Shown one piece after another: positions 53,670 through 61,414 of a stretch of 64,000 bases of DNA; the stretch's first letter is position 1, and each line of letters starts with the position of its first letter. This DNA is from Lachnospiraceae bacterium (lineage in GTDB: Bacteria > Bacillota > Clostridia > Lachnospirales > Lachnospiraceae). Made by a program: the position numbers and the translations under genes. The notes under the pieces are model-generated. The model was not told the DNA's origin and searched no databases. It saw only the letters and a program-made list of their open reading frames with translations. The DNA is taken from NCBI GenBank assembly GCA_910575565.1, contig CAJTFL010000003.1:342519-406518 (forward strand). The letters are read 5' to 3'.

Positions 53670-54563
53670 TCTGTTTTCCACCGAGGAAAGCCGCGCCGAT
53701 GCGGGGCGGGAAAAGGTGGTAGAAATCCCTTTAAGCGAGCTGCACTCGTTCAAGGGCCACCCTTTCAAGGTCAAAGATGATGATGCCATGATGGAAACAG
53801 CGGACAGCATCCGGCAGTACGGTGTTCTGGTTCCTGCTATCGCCCGTCCTGACCCGGAGGGCGGCTATGAGCTGGTAGCCGGACACAGGCGGCATCGGGC
53901 CAGCGAACTGGCAGAGAAAGAAACCATGCCGGTGATTGTCCGGGATTTGGACGATGACGCCGCCACGATTATTATGGTTGACAACAACTTGCAAAGGGAA
54001 AGCCTGCTCCCCAGCGAAAGGGCTTTTGCCTACAAAATGAAATTGGAGGCCATGAAACGGCAGGCAGGTCGGCCCTCTAAAAATTCCGCCCAACTTGGGC
54101 GGAATTTTGAAGGCAAGGAATCCAGAGAAATTTTAGCAGAACAGGTTGGGCAAAGCCGCAATCAGATTTCACGCTACATTCGCCTGACCGAGTTAATTCC
54201 TGAACTGCTGAACATGGTGGACGAAAAGAAATTTGCCCTAAACCCAGCCTATGAACTGTCCTTTCTCAAAAAAGAAGAACAGGTGCAGCTTCTGGACGCG
54301 ATGGACAGCGAACAGGCTACCCCCCCTCTCTTTCCCAGGCCCAGCGGCTCAAAAAATTCAGTCAGGAGGGGCATTTATCCATAGATGTAATGCGGGCGAT
54401 TATGGGCGAGGAAAAGAAAAGCGATCTGGACAAGGTGACGTTTACCTCCGACACCCTGCGGAAGTATTTTCCCAAAAGCTACACCCCGGCCCGGATGCAG
54501 GAAACCATCATCAAACTGCTGGAACAGTGGCAGAAAAAGCGTCAGAGAGATCAGGAACGCTGA
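53626..54563 (+). pseudogene. parB: ParB-family partition protein, frameshifted in a C-run
   Basis: A ParB/Spo0J-like DNA-binding protein. The N-terminal box is EIPLSELHSFKGHPFKV; the ParB CTPase motifs are ELVAGHRRHRASELA and IIMVDNNLQRESLLPSERAF, with a KorB-like HTH in EQVGQSRNQISRYIRLTELI. The frame is broken near residue 233. Within C7 (54320-54326) one C is missing: the shifted frame then reads LSQAQRLKKFSQEGHLSIDV, then MGEEKKSDLDKVTFTSDTL and on to the TGA at 54561-54563. As read, the product ends at 54384. The C-terminal domain is needed for DNA binding or dimerisation, so it is likely impaired unless the C-run slips. Confidence 0.85.
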
Positions 54564-54574
54564 AAGGAGCGCCT

Positions 54575-54850
54575 ATGAGAGATCACGTTGCCAGGGAGTT
54601 AAAGGGCCACAACATACTGGCTGTGGAACGGTTTCAGGATAAAACCCGCTGGATGGTGGAGTTTTCCGTCCTGCGGCCCCGCACCGCCTATGGCGCACCC
54701 GGCGATGAAACGCGCCTGTTTCTGGACGAGGACGGCTACCAGGCCGTTCTTGCCAGCCAGAAACGCCGGGACATCAAAATCAAACGGTATGCCCGCGTCA
54801 TTGAGGGGCATATTTTGGACTTCAAACCCAAAAAGAAACGCCACCCGTAA
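54575..54850 (+). CDS. Small conserved element protein (91 aa)
   Basis: A 91-residue basic protein with GAAAGGAG 9 nt before ATG 54575, 11 nt after the parB stop. It contains HNILAVERFQDKTRWMVEFS, then RLFLDEDGYQAVLASQKRRD and a Lys/Arg end KPKKKRHP. It belongs to the small proteins that follow parB in Firmicutes conjugative elements; no domain recognised. The basic tail suggests nucleic-acid contact. Confidence 0.6.
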   Translation: MRDHVARELKGHNILAVERFQDKTRWMVEFSVLRPRTAYGAPGDETRLFLDEDGYQAVLASQKRRDIKIKRYARVIEGHILDFKPKKKRHP

Positions 54851-54879
54851 ACCCGACAAATTGAGAGGAAGGAATGAAT

Positions 54880-55065
54880 ATGTGTACCGTTAAGGAAATC
54901 AGAGAAGCCATCCGGGAGGACTGCCGCTCCCAGCGAAACATGGAAACCATTGAGATTGACCGGATTTTTCAAACCCTGACGTTTCCGCAGTTAGAGAGCC
55001 TGTTTGACAAACCGCCCATGCCGCCGTTTTTTCACCGGTACAGGCAGAAGTCAGCCAGCAAATGA
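54880..55065 (+). CDS. Small conserved element protein (61 aa)
   Basis: About 61 residues, start at ATG 54880 (AGGAAGG 7 nt upstream; ATG 54874 also possible). It begins MCTVKEIREAIREDCRSQR and ends PPMPPFFHRYRQKSASK. No family recognised. It lies between the parB-linked gene and the DUF6017 gene. Confidence 0.5.
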   Translation: MCTVKEIREAIREDCRSQRNMETIEIDRIFQTLTFPQLESLFDKPPMPPFFHRYRQKSASK

Positions 55066-55132
55066 GCGCCGCAATCTTTTTTACAGGATTGTGGCTTTTT
55101 TCATGCCCTGGGAAACGAAAGGAGTGCAGAAA

Positions 55133-56032
55133 ATGGCCGTTTTTCGAGTAGAACGCACACAGGGATACACCGTTATGAGCAACTATCATCTGCGGGACAA
55201 GAGCCTGAGCCTGAAAGCAAAGGGCCTGCTGTCCCAGATGCTCTCACTGCCGGAGGATTGGGACTACACCCTTTCCGGCCTGGCCGTTATCAACCGGGAA
55301 AGCAAGGACGCGATCCGCTCCGCAGTCAATGAGCTGGAAAAGGCAGGGTACATCAAGCGCCGCCAGACCACCGACGCGGGCGGCAAGTTCAGCGCCAACG
55401 AGTATGTGATTTATGAGCGTCCGGTAACAGAGGAACCGCCCGCCCAACCGTTGCCCCCAAAACCGTTGCCCCCAAAACCGTTGTCGGGTTTTCCGACAAC
55501 GGATAATCCGTCAACGGGAAAACCGTCAACGGAAAATCCAACGCAAATAAGTATAGAGAAATTAAATACCCAAAAATTAATTACTGACGGATCAATTACC
55601 GATTCCATTCCTTTCCGGGGAACGGCGGCAAAGCCACCGGAACCGAAGCGAAGGGAAACGATGTCACTGACAGAGATGGAAAGTTATCGGAAGCTGATTT
55701 TGGAGAATATCGAGTATGACTGCCTCAAACAGCGGTTTGGAACCTACCGGGAGGATTTGGACGAGATCGTAGAGCTGCTGGTGGAAACCGTCTGCGCGAA
55801 GCGTAAGACCACCCGGATTGCCGGGGCGGACTTCCCCCATGAGGTGGTGCGTTCCCGCTTCCTGAAGCTGGACAGCTCCCACATTGAGTTTGTCATGGAC
55901 TGCCTGCAAAAGAACACCACCGAGGTACGGAACATGAAGCAGTACCTTTTGACGGTGCTGTTCAACGCGCCCACCACCATGAGCAACCATTACACCTCAC
56001 AGGTCAACCACGATATGTACGGCGGCTTTTGA
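55133..56032 (+). CDS. Replication-initiator-like HTH protein (DUF6017)
   Basis: A 299-residue protein from ATG 55133 behind GAAAGGAG. The N-terminal winged-helix (TVMSNYHLRDKSLSLKAKGL, then EDWDYTLSGLAVINRESKDA and ELEKAGYIKRRQT) is the RepA/helix-turn-helix pattern of element replication proteins. A Pro-rich linker (about 100-150; PPKPLPPKPL) precedes the DUF6017 C-terminal helical domain (YRKLILENIEYDCLKQRFGT, then FVMDCLQKNTTEVRNMKQYL). In Tn1549-like elements it lies between parB and mobC. Probably controls element replication or copy maintenance; role inferred. Confidence 0.82.
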   Translation: MAVFRVERTQGYTVMSNYHLRDKSLSLKAKGLLSQMLSLPEDWDYTLSGLAVINRESKDAIRSAVNELEKAGYIKRRQTTDAGGKFSANEYVIYERPVTEEPPAQPLPPKPLPPKPLSGFPTTDNPSTGKPSTENPTQISIEKLNTQKLITDGSITDSIPFRGTAAKPPEPKRRETMSLTEMESYRKLILENIEYDCLKQRFGTYREDLDEIVELLVETVCAKRKTTRIAGADFPHEVVRSRFLKLDSSHIEFVMDCLQKNTTEVRNMKQYLLTVLFNAPTTMSNHYTSQVNHDMYGGF

Positions 56033-56084
56033 AAGCTGGCCGTTTTTGTCTGCCCGGAACTGCCGGGAGAAAGGGGCACGCACC

Positions 56085-56144
56085 ATGCCTGAGCAAAAGA
56101 CAATCTGCCAGCTGTACTATGACCGGAAAGGCCTGCTCCGATAG
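56085..56144 (+). CDS. Possible 19-residue leader peptide or remnant
   Basis: MPEQKTICQLYYDRKGLLR, with AAAGGGG upstream, between the DUF6017 and mobC-linked genes. Too short to judge; may be a remnant of a small ORF. Confidence 0.25.
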   Translation: MPEQKTICQLYYDRKGLLR

Positions 56145-56186
56145 AGAAACCATGAAGAGGATCCATAGAGAGGAGGCGAAACACCC

Positions 56187-56408
56187 ATGCAGGATGAAGT
56201 GGAAAGCAAAACCCTGACGCTCATCCAGGAGGATATTGTGATGGCGATGGAGGTATTGGAACTGACAGATGCTCAGACCCAGGTGTTTCTGGATTCCCCC
56301 TCTCCGCTGGCCGATGTGTACCGCCATTTTGAAAAGCTGGAAACCGGCTATCAGGAGCCGCCGGAACGCAGACCCGCCGCCCCTAAGAAACGGGAACCGG
56401 AACGATGA
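56187..56408 (+). CDS. Small hypothetical protein upstream of mobC (73 aa)
   Basis: 73 residues, AGAGGAGG upstream of ATG 56187. Helical N-half (IQEDIVMAMEVLELTDAQTQ) and a Pro/Arg tail (PPERRPAAPKKREPER). Its stop overlaps the mobC start as ATGA, so expression is coupled. Function unknown; context suggests a relaxosome accessory. Confidence 0.6.
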   Translation: MQDEVESKTLTLIQEDIVMAMEVLELTDAQTQVFLDSPSPLADVYRHFEKLETGYQEPPERRPAAPKKREPER

Positions 56409-56749
56409 GCGCGGCAAAGCGGAAACGGGAGGTACAGGTGAATTTCCGGGTTTCCCCGGAGGAGCTGGCCCTGATTGAGCAGAAAATGTCCCAGCTTGGA
56501 ACCGTCAACCGTGAAGCCTATCTGCGGAAAATGGCGCTGGACGGCTATGTGGTAAAGCTGGATTTGCCGGAGCTGAAGGAGCTGGTGTCCCTGATGCGCT
56601 ATTCCAGCAACAACTTAAACCAGCTGACCCGTAAAGTGCATGAAACCGGGCGGGTTTATGACGCTGATTTGGAAGATATATCCCAGCGGCAGGAACAGCT
56701 TTGGGAGGGTGTGCAGAAGATACTGGCCCAGCTTTCCAAGCTCTCCTGA
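56405..56749 (+). CDS. mobC: MobC-family relaxosome protein
   Basis: A 114-residue ribbon-helix-helix relaxosome accessory that helps the relaxase open oriT. It begins KRKREVQVNFRVSPEELALI, then NREAYLRKMALDGYVVKLD, and has LVSLMRYSSNNLNQLTRKVH, the MobC signature. It overlaps the preceding small gene by 4 nt. It would normally be followed by the relaxase gene; here a convergent AlbA_2 gene is inserted between. Confidence 0.9.
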   Translation: MSAAKRKREVQVNFRVSPEELALIEQKMSQLGTVNREAYLRKMALDGYVVKLDLPELKELVSLMRYSSNNLNQLTRKVHETGRVYDADLEDISQRQEQLWEGVQKILAQLSKLS

Positions 56750-56769
56750 CCGGATAGTTTACCCCATCT

Positions 56770-56816
56770 GCGGAGGGAGGAACGGCGTTCTTCGCCGCGC
56801 CTTCCTCCGCTTTTTC
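56770..56816 (+). terminator. Intrinsic terminator after mobC
   Basis: GCGGAGGGAGG and CCTTCCTCCGC form a long stem with an inner GGCG/CGCC hairpin, then TTTTTC. It lies 21 nt past the mobC stop and separates mobC from the relaxase gene transcriptionally. Confidence 0.75.
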
Positions 56817-56861
56817 TTTTTGCCGGAATATCGGCTGATTCCAGCCACAACCCGGATTGGC

Positions 56862-58274
56862 CTATTGCTCTTTTGCTGTAATATATTTTTGGCTCCGGCT
56901 CTTAGGCTTATCAGGAATGGTCATTTTAAGTTTCCCAGATGCCAACAGCGGTTTCAAATAAGCCTTACTAAAATGAGAGCGGTTTGTAATCCCAACAAAT
57001 GACTGCATCTCATCCCTGCTTCTGGCCTCGGTGCAGAAGTCCAATAAAAGAGCCTGTTTTTGCGTCAAAGCAAGGTCATGTATGGTATCATGTGTGGTTT
57101 CATGTGTGGAACTACCACTCATGATGTAATTCACATTTTTCAAAATCACCCTGAAATCCGATGGTGTTGAGAAAAACTCCGGTTTTAGATATTCTTCATA
57201 CCCTGGCAGTTTTTCTGTTTCACTTACGATCTTACGCAGACCGCTTCCCCGCCGTTCCATATATTTCATACGGTGAAACAAGTCTGCAATGACTGGATTC
57301 CGGCGTACAGAGCGGATTGTATTGATGTCACATTCCTGAACAGGCGCACCCTCGAACATTCCACCTGGCGATACAATCTCTACCCGGTCATCGTACATAT
57401 CAATATGAATCTCGCTGCCCAAAACGATATAATCCCGATGGATCAGGGCATTGACCACAGCCTCGGTTACTGCCCTCTCTGCGTAATCAGGTTTATCCAC
57501 ACGATACTGCGCTTCTTTTGCGAAACGGACTTTGGAGTTGTTTCGGATAAATTCACAGCCGCTTTGCAGGAGATAAATCAGACTGCCCTCATACTCCTTG
57601 TCATCCAGCGCATCATCAAAGATAGAGCCTTTCTCCAAACCATTCCAGCGGGTGCAGAATATCCGGGAGTTAAAAACAGTGCGCTGATCCGTCAGCAGCC
57701 TTCCGGCATTTGTGAGCATCCCATTTTTATCCGCAAGGCCAAAAGAACAGTAGTCCGGCAGTTCCATCCGCAGTCCTGTACGCTCCAGGTAGGTTGCTTC
57801 CAACAGTGTAAAGCTATAATCTTTCCTGGGGGCATCTGTCACCAGCGCGTCAAAGGACCGGTGTGTTCCTTTCAAAATCAGTTCGTTGACGATGTAATCA
57901 GGCGCAGCCACGCTTTCATTCCCAACCCGGATGTAGGCTTCCATAATACCGTCTGCCTTATAGTAATAGGGTGTAGAGGTTCCAGCTGGAATTTTTAAGG
58001 CAAGCATATCCTTTCCATCTTCCTGAAACGGGGTCAGCACAAATTGAGGGATGGGTGTAATCCGCTCCTTAATAAAGCGGCTGATGGCCTCGGCATCACC
58101 TTGAATGTCGGGCAGGCCGACCGTATTCTGATTATCGTCAATGCCAAAGAACAGCGTCCCTCCAATACCGTTAGAAAAGGCACTGACGCTTTTCAGCCAG
58201 CTTTTTGGTTTTTTAATTTCAACGGCAACTTTGAAATCACATTCCGTTGCCTCTGCTATCCATTTTTCTATCAT
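56862..58274 (-). CDS. AlbA_2/RecG-like ATP-binding regulator
   Basis: A 470-residue protein of the AlbA_2 (Schlafen-type) plus HATPase group (COG2865, often called RecG-like transcriptional regulators). ATG 58274 has AAAGGAG upstream; the frame runs to 58472 without a ribosome site. The N-terminal AlbA_2 domain has FKVAVEIKKPKSWLKSVSAF, then SNGIGGTLFFGIDD. A central part contains AVTEAVVNALIHRDYIVLGS (HATPase_c_4 N-box) and EIVSPGGMFEG. The C-terminus is a winged-helix (RDEMQSFVGITNRSHFSKAY). It is encoded against mobC and the relaxase, so it is a cargo insertion. Such proteins occur as regulators or as parts of defence systems. Confidence 0.85.
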   Translation of the reverse strand: MIEKWIAEATECDFKVAVEIKKPKSWLKSVSAFSNGIGGTLFFGIDDNQNTVGLPDIQGDAEAISRFIKERITPIPQFVLTPFQEDGKDMLALKIPAGTSTPYYYKADGIMEAYIRVGNESVAAPDYIVNELILKGTHRSFDALVTDAPRKDYSFTLLEATYLERTGLRMELPDYCSFGLADKNGMLTNAGRLLTDQRTVFNSRIFCTRWNGLEKGSIFDDALDDKEYEGSLIYLLQSGCEFIRNNSKVRFAKEAQYRVDKPDYAERAVTEAVVNALIHRDYIVLGSEIHIDMYDDRVEIVSPGGMFEGAPVQECDINTIRSVRRNPVIADLFHRMKYMERRGSGLRKIVSETEKLPGYEEYLKPEFFSTPSDFRVILKNVNYIMSGSSTHETTHDTIHDLALTQKQALLLDFCTEARSRDEMQSFVGITNRSHFSKAYLKPLLASGKLKMTIPDKPKSRSQKYITAKEQ

Positions 58275-58376
58275 AAAAGGCACTCCTTTGAGGTGCAGAA
58301 AAATTTTTATTTTATTATACCCGCCAAAAGGATTTATTGCAATAAAAGAAACGAGTTCAGAGAGGAGGATTCCATC

Positions 58377-59795
58377 ATGGCAACTACACGCATCATGCCG
58401 CTGCACATCGGCAAGGGCCGCACCGAAAGCCAAGCGGTCAGTGACATTATTGACTATGTATCCAACCCGCAAAAGACAGATAACGGCAGGCTCGTCACCG
58501 GCTTTGCGTGTGACAGCCGGGTAGCCGATGCCGAGTTTCTGCTGTCAAAACGGGAGTACATTTCCACCACTGGACGGGTACGCGGTGCGGACGATGTACT
58601 TGCCTACCATGTCCGGCAGTCCTTTGTCCCCGGCGAGATTACCCCGGAAGAAGCCAACCGGCTGGGCGTGGAGTTTGCAAAGCGGTTCACCAAGGGAAAT
58701 CATGCCTTTGTGGTCTGCACCCATATCGACAAATCCCATATCCATAACCACATCATCTGGAACGCGGTCAATCTGAACTGTGACCGGAAATTCCGAAACT
58801 TCTGGGGCAGCACCCGCGCGGTCCGGCGGCTGAATGATACCATCTGCGTTGAGAACGGCTATTCCATTGTAGAGGACCCAAAACCGCATGGAAAAAGCTA
58901 TAACAAGTGGCTGGGGGATCAGGCGAAGCCCTCCCACCGGGAGCAGCTCCGCGTGATGATTGACCAGGCATTAGAACAGAAACCGGCAGACTTTGACGGG
59001 CTGTTAAAACTGCTTACAGAAATGGGATGTGAAGTGTCGCGCCGGGGACAGGCAATCCGGCTCAAAGCCCCCGGCTGGAAGAATGTTGCCCGCATGGATG
59101 GAAAGCTGGGAAAAGGATACAGTGAAGATGAAATACGGGCGGTACTGGCGGGGAAAAAAGAGCATACCCCAAGGAAGAAAGCGGCTGTTCAATCAGAGCC
59201 GCCCAAGGCCAATCTTCTGGTGGATATTCAGGCAAAATTGCAGGCCGGAAAAGGCGCTGGCTACGCGCGCTGGGCAAAGGTATTCAATCTGAAACAGATG
59301 GCGCAGACAATGAACTATCTCACCGAGCATGGCCTGCTGGAATACGCAGTCTTGGAAGAAAAAGCGGCTGCTGCTACCGCCCGTCATAATGAGCTGTCGG
59401 CGCAGATCAAGGCGGCGGAAAACCGCATGGCGGAGATTGCCACACTGCGGACCCACATCATCAATTATGTGAAAACCCGCGAGGTCTATGCGGCCTACCG
59501 CAAGGCGGGATATTCCAAGAAATTTTTAGCGGAACATGAAGCGGATATTTTGCTCCACAAGGCCGCAAAGCAGGCATTTGACGATTTGGGTATCAAGAAG
59601 CTGCCCACCGTCAAGAGCTTGCAGGCCGAGTACGCAACATTGTTGGAAGACAAGAAAAAAGACTATGCCGAGTACCGGCGCTCCCGCGAGGAAATGCGGG
59701 AACTGCTGGCCGCAAAAGCCAACGTGGACCGGCTGATGGGATACGGGGAGGAACGCCAGAATGACCGGGAAAAGGAACAGGGGCAGGACCGCTGA
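58377..59795 (+). CDS. MOBP-type relaxase/mobilization nuclease
   Basis: A 472-residue relaxase of the VirD2-like MOBP group. AGAGGAGG lies 8 nt before ATG 58377. The N-terminal part begins ATTRIMPLHIGKGRTESQAV and YVSNPQKTDNGRLVTGFACD. The HUH metal-binding motif is THIDKSHIHNHIIWNAVN. A central region (WKNVARMDGKLGKGYSEDEI) and long coiled coil (about 330-470) follow. It is the central transfer gene of this element. A candidate oriT lies directly downstream. No type IV secretion or coupling-protein gene is visible within the window. Confidence 0.92.
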   Translation: MATTRIMPLHIGKGRTESQAVSDIIDYVSNPQKTDNGRLVTGFACDSRVADAEFLLSKREYISTTGRVRGADDVLAYHVRQSFVPGEITPEEANRLGVEFAKRFTKGNHAFVVCTHIDKSHIHNHIIWNAVNLNCDRKFRNFWGSTRAVRRLNDTICVENGYSIVEDPKPHGKSYNKWLGDQAKPSHREQLRVMIDQALEQKPADFDGLLKLLTEMGCEVSRRGQAIRLKAPGWKNVARMDGKLGKGYSEDEIRAVLAGKKEHTPRKKAAVQSEPPKANLLVDIQAKLQAGKGAGYARWAKVFNLKQMAQTMNYLTEHGLLEYAVLEEKAAAATARHNELSAQIKAAENRMAEIATLRTHIINYVKTREVYAAYRKAGYSKKFLAEHEADILLHKAAKQAFDDLGIKKLPTVKSLQAEYATLLEDKKKDYAEYRRSREEMRELLAAKANVDRLMGYGEERQNDREKEQGQDR

Positions 59796-59894
59796 CGCGC
59801 CTGTTTTTTCGCATTTTCTCACCGCCGCAGGCAGGTGAAAAGCGTTCCGAAAGAACGCGCAGCCACAGAATGAAATTCTGTGTTCAAAAGGGGC

Positions 59895-59945
59895 TTGGGG
59901 AATCCCCAACAAGCAGCGCCAGGAGCCGGATGGCTATCCTGGGGC
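59895..59945 (+). other. oriT: Candidate oriT downstream of the MOBP relaxase
   Basis: TTGGGG-AAT-CCCCAA palindrome (59895-59909), then an imperfect inverted repeat CCAGGA...TCCTGG (59919-59942) that embeds CTATCCTGG (59934-59942). YATCCTG is the MOBP (RP4-type) nic core, so the nick would fall after 59941. The position, the repeat and the family of the relaxase agree. Nicking is inferred. Confidence 0.6.
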
Positions 59946-59957
59946 ATTGCTTGCCAC

Positions 59958-59980
59958 GGTTATCCCGGAACGGGATAACC
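59958..59980. terminator. Perfect hairpin near the candidate oriT
   Basis: GGTTATCCCG-GAA-CGGGATAACC with TTCTTTTTC following on the plus strand: 10-bp stem, 3-nt loop. Probably terminates the relaxase transcript. Confidence 0.65.
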
Positions 59981-60004
59981 TTCTTTTTCTCGAAAAAGAA
60001 CAAA

Positions 60005-60038
60005 GCCGGTGAGGAATTTGTTAAATTCACTCACCGGC
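60005..60038 (-). terminator. Terminator of the XRE gene
   Basis: GCCGGTGAG and CTCACCGGC enclose GAATTT-GTT-AAATTC, and the minus strand continues TTTGTTCTTTTTC. It begins one base after the XRE stop. Confidence 0.75.
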
Positions 60039-60395
60039 TCAATTCGTTTCAAATTTCTCGGATCGTTCGGTTAGTTCTTTCATGGTTTCCTGCGTATGGT
60101 GCAAGAGGGTTTCACGCATTTCTGACGGGCAGCTGCAATACAGCATCTTCATCTGACCGGCTCCCTCATCTTCCGGGGAAACATCCGGATTGATTAAAGA
60201 ATCCAGAGAAATCGGCAGTACCTTTGCCAGTGCCTTCAAAATCAAAAAGGACGGATTCATCTGCCCTTTTTCAATCTTGGCAATCTGCTTTACAGATACA
60301 TGGCTCAAATCAGAAAGCTCCTGCTGTGTCAGGTCTTTTCTTTTTCGGGCTTCCCGCATTTTTTGACCTAACGCGGTTAAATCATTAATCGGCAT
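60039..60395 (-). CDS. XRE-family HTH regulator (118 aa)
   Basis: A 118-residue Cro/CI-type regulator. Start at ATG 60395 with GAGGTG 7 nt upstream. The HTH is DLTQQELSDLSHVSVKQIAK followed by IEKGQMNPSFLILKALAKVL (residues about 22-62). The C-terminal part (LHHTQETMKELTERSEKFET) is an acidic helix. It is convergent to the relaxase and divergent from the two-component genes, with a 350-bp intergenic region. It probably controls element functions. Confidence 0.87.
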   Translation of the reverse strand: MPINDLTALGQKMREARKRKDLTQQELSDLSHVSVKQIAKIEKGQMNPSFLILKALAKVLPISLDSLINPDVSPEDEGAGQMKMLYCSCPSEMRETLLHHTQETMKELTERSEKFETN

Positions 60396-60748
60396 AATCA
60401 TTCACCTCATCAATATTGTATCGTTCCGATTTCTTTTCCGGAATAACCTTATTGTACCGGTTGAAAGGTGTGATTATACCGATTTTTTAGCAGGAATGTG
60501 AGCGCCATTCTTGTATCACTAACCGAATTAATCTATAATAAAGTATGAGCTGTGCCAGTTGATTAAGCCAGAACACACAGATACATTGTAATCTCTCTGA
60601 CTGTCAACGATCAGGAGAGTGATCGGATACGGGGCATGAAGCAGATACGGTTGACTACACGCCAAAACTATTTATAATTTTGAAAAAGTCCAAAATTTCA
60701 TACCCATTCCACATTCCCATATTACACTATCCCCAAGGAGGTGCTACA
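60396..60748. other. Divergent control region, XRE and two-component genes
   Basis: About 350 bp without a gene. It contains GC-poor sequence with GTACCGGTTGAAAGGTGTGA and a TTATACCG near the XRE start that may be its own operator, and the conserved repeat of the response regulator at 60696-60715. Confidence 0.4.
60696..60715 (+). promoter_or_regulatory. Probable response-regulator binding site (copy 1)
   Basis: TTTCATACCCATTCCACATT, identical to 62565-62584. Two similar half-sites (TTCATAC and TTCCACA) lie 10 bp apart, as OmpR-family regulators require. It lies 34 bp before the response-regulator start codon's ribosome site region. Confidence 0.65.
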
Positions 60749-61414
60749 ATGACAACATTATTAATTGTTGAGGATAATCATAAAACTAACGATGCAATCT
60801 GTGAATATCTAAAGCCCGCAGGCCACAAGGTTATCCCAGCCTATGACGGCGGGGAGGCAATACAGCTTTTCCGTGAGAACAACATTGACCTTGTTGTACT
60901 GGACATTATGCTACCCCATGTCAGTGGGCTGTCCGTCCTACATGAGATACGGCGGACAAGCACAACGCCCATTCTGATGCTTACAGCTCTTGAGGATGAA
61001 TACACCCAGGTCAGAAGTTTTGACGAACAGGCCGATGACTACATGACAAAGCCCTTTTCTATGGTATTGCTGGGGAGGCGGATTACCGCCCTTTTGCGTC
61101 GAAGCGGGCAGGCCCCGTTACCCCAAACGATAACCTTTGGCGATGTGACCGTCGATTTCTCCGGCTACACCGCCAGCGACAGCGCCGGGAAGATCGACAT
61201 CATGCCCAAGGAAATTGATCTGCTCCGGCTGCTGGTGGAACATAAAGGACTGGTGCTGACCCGCTCGCAGATTTTGGACGAACTGTGGGGCGCTGACTAT
61301 CCGATCATCGACCGAACTGTGGACACCTACATCAAAAATCTGCGGAAAAAACTGCGGCTTGACTGCATCGTAACAGTCAAGGGTATCGGCTATAAATATG
61401 AGGTGCAGCCATGA
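60749..61414 (+). CDS. OmpR-family response regulator
   Basis: A 221-residue receiver plus winged-helix regulator resembling VanR. AAGGAGG lies 7 nt before ATG 60749; the longer frame begins in the operator. Receiver: LLIVEDNHKTND, phospho-acceptor Asp in LVVLDIMLPHVSG (about 49), Lys in DYMTKPFSMVLL. Trans_reg_C: DRTVDTYIKNLRKKL then TVKGIGYKYEV. It overlaps the kinase gene by 4 nt. Confidence 0.95.
   Translation: MTTLLIVEDNHKTNDAICEYLKPAGHKVIPAYDGGEAIQLFRENNIDLVVLDIMLPHVSGLSVLHEIRRTSTTPILMLTALEDEYTQVRSFDEQADDYMTKPFSMVLLGRRITALLRRSGQAPLPQTITFGDVTVDFSGYTASDSAGKIDIMPKEIDLLRLLVEHKGLVLTRSQILDELWGADYPIIDRTVDTYIKNLRKKLRLDCIVTVKGIGYKYEVQP

Noticed and set aside
53626..54384. ParB as an intact 252-residue gene
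   Set aside because: Its last 20 residues (from about PPLFPRP) do not resemble ParB, while the other frame continues it exactly after the C7 run.
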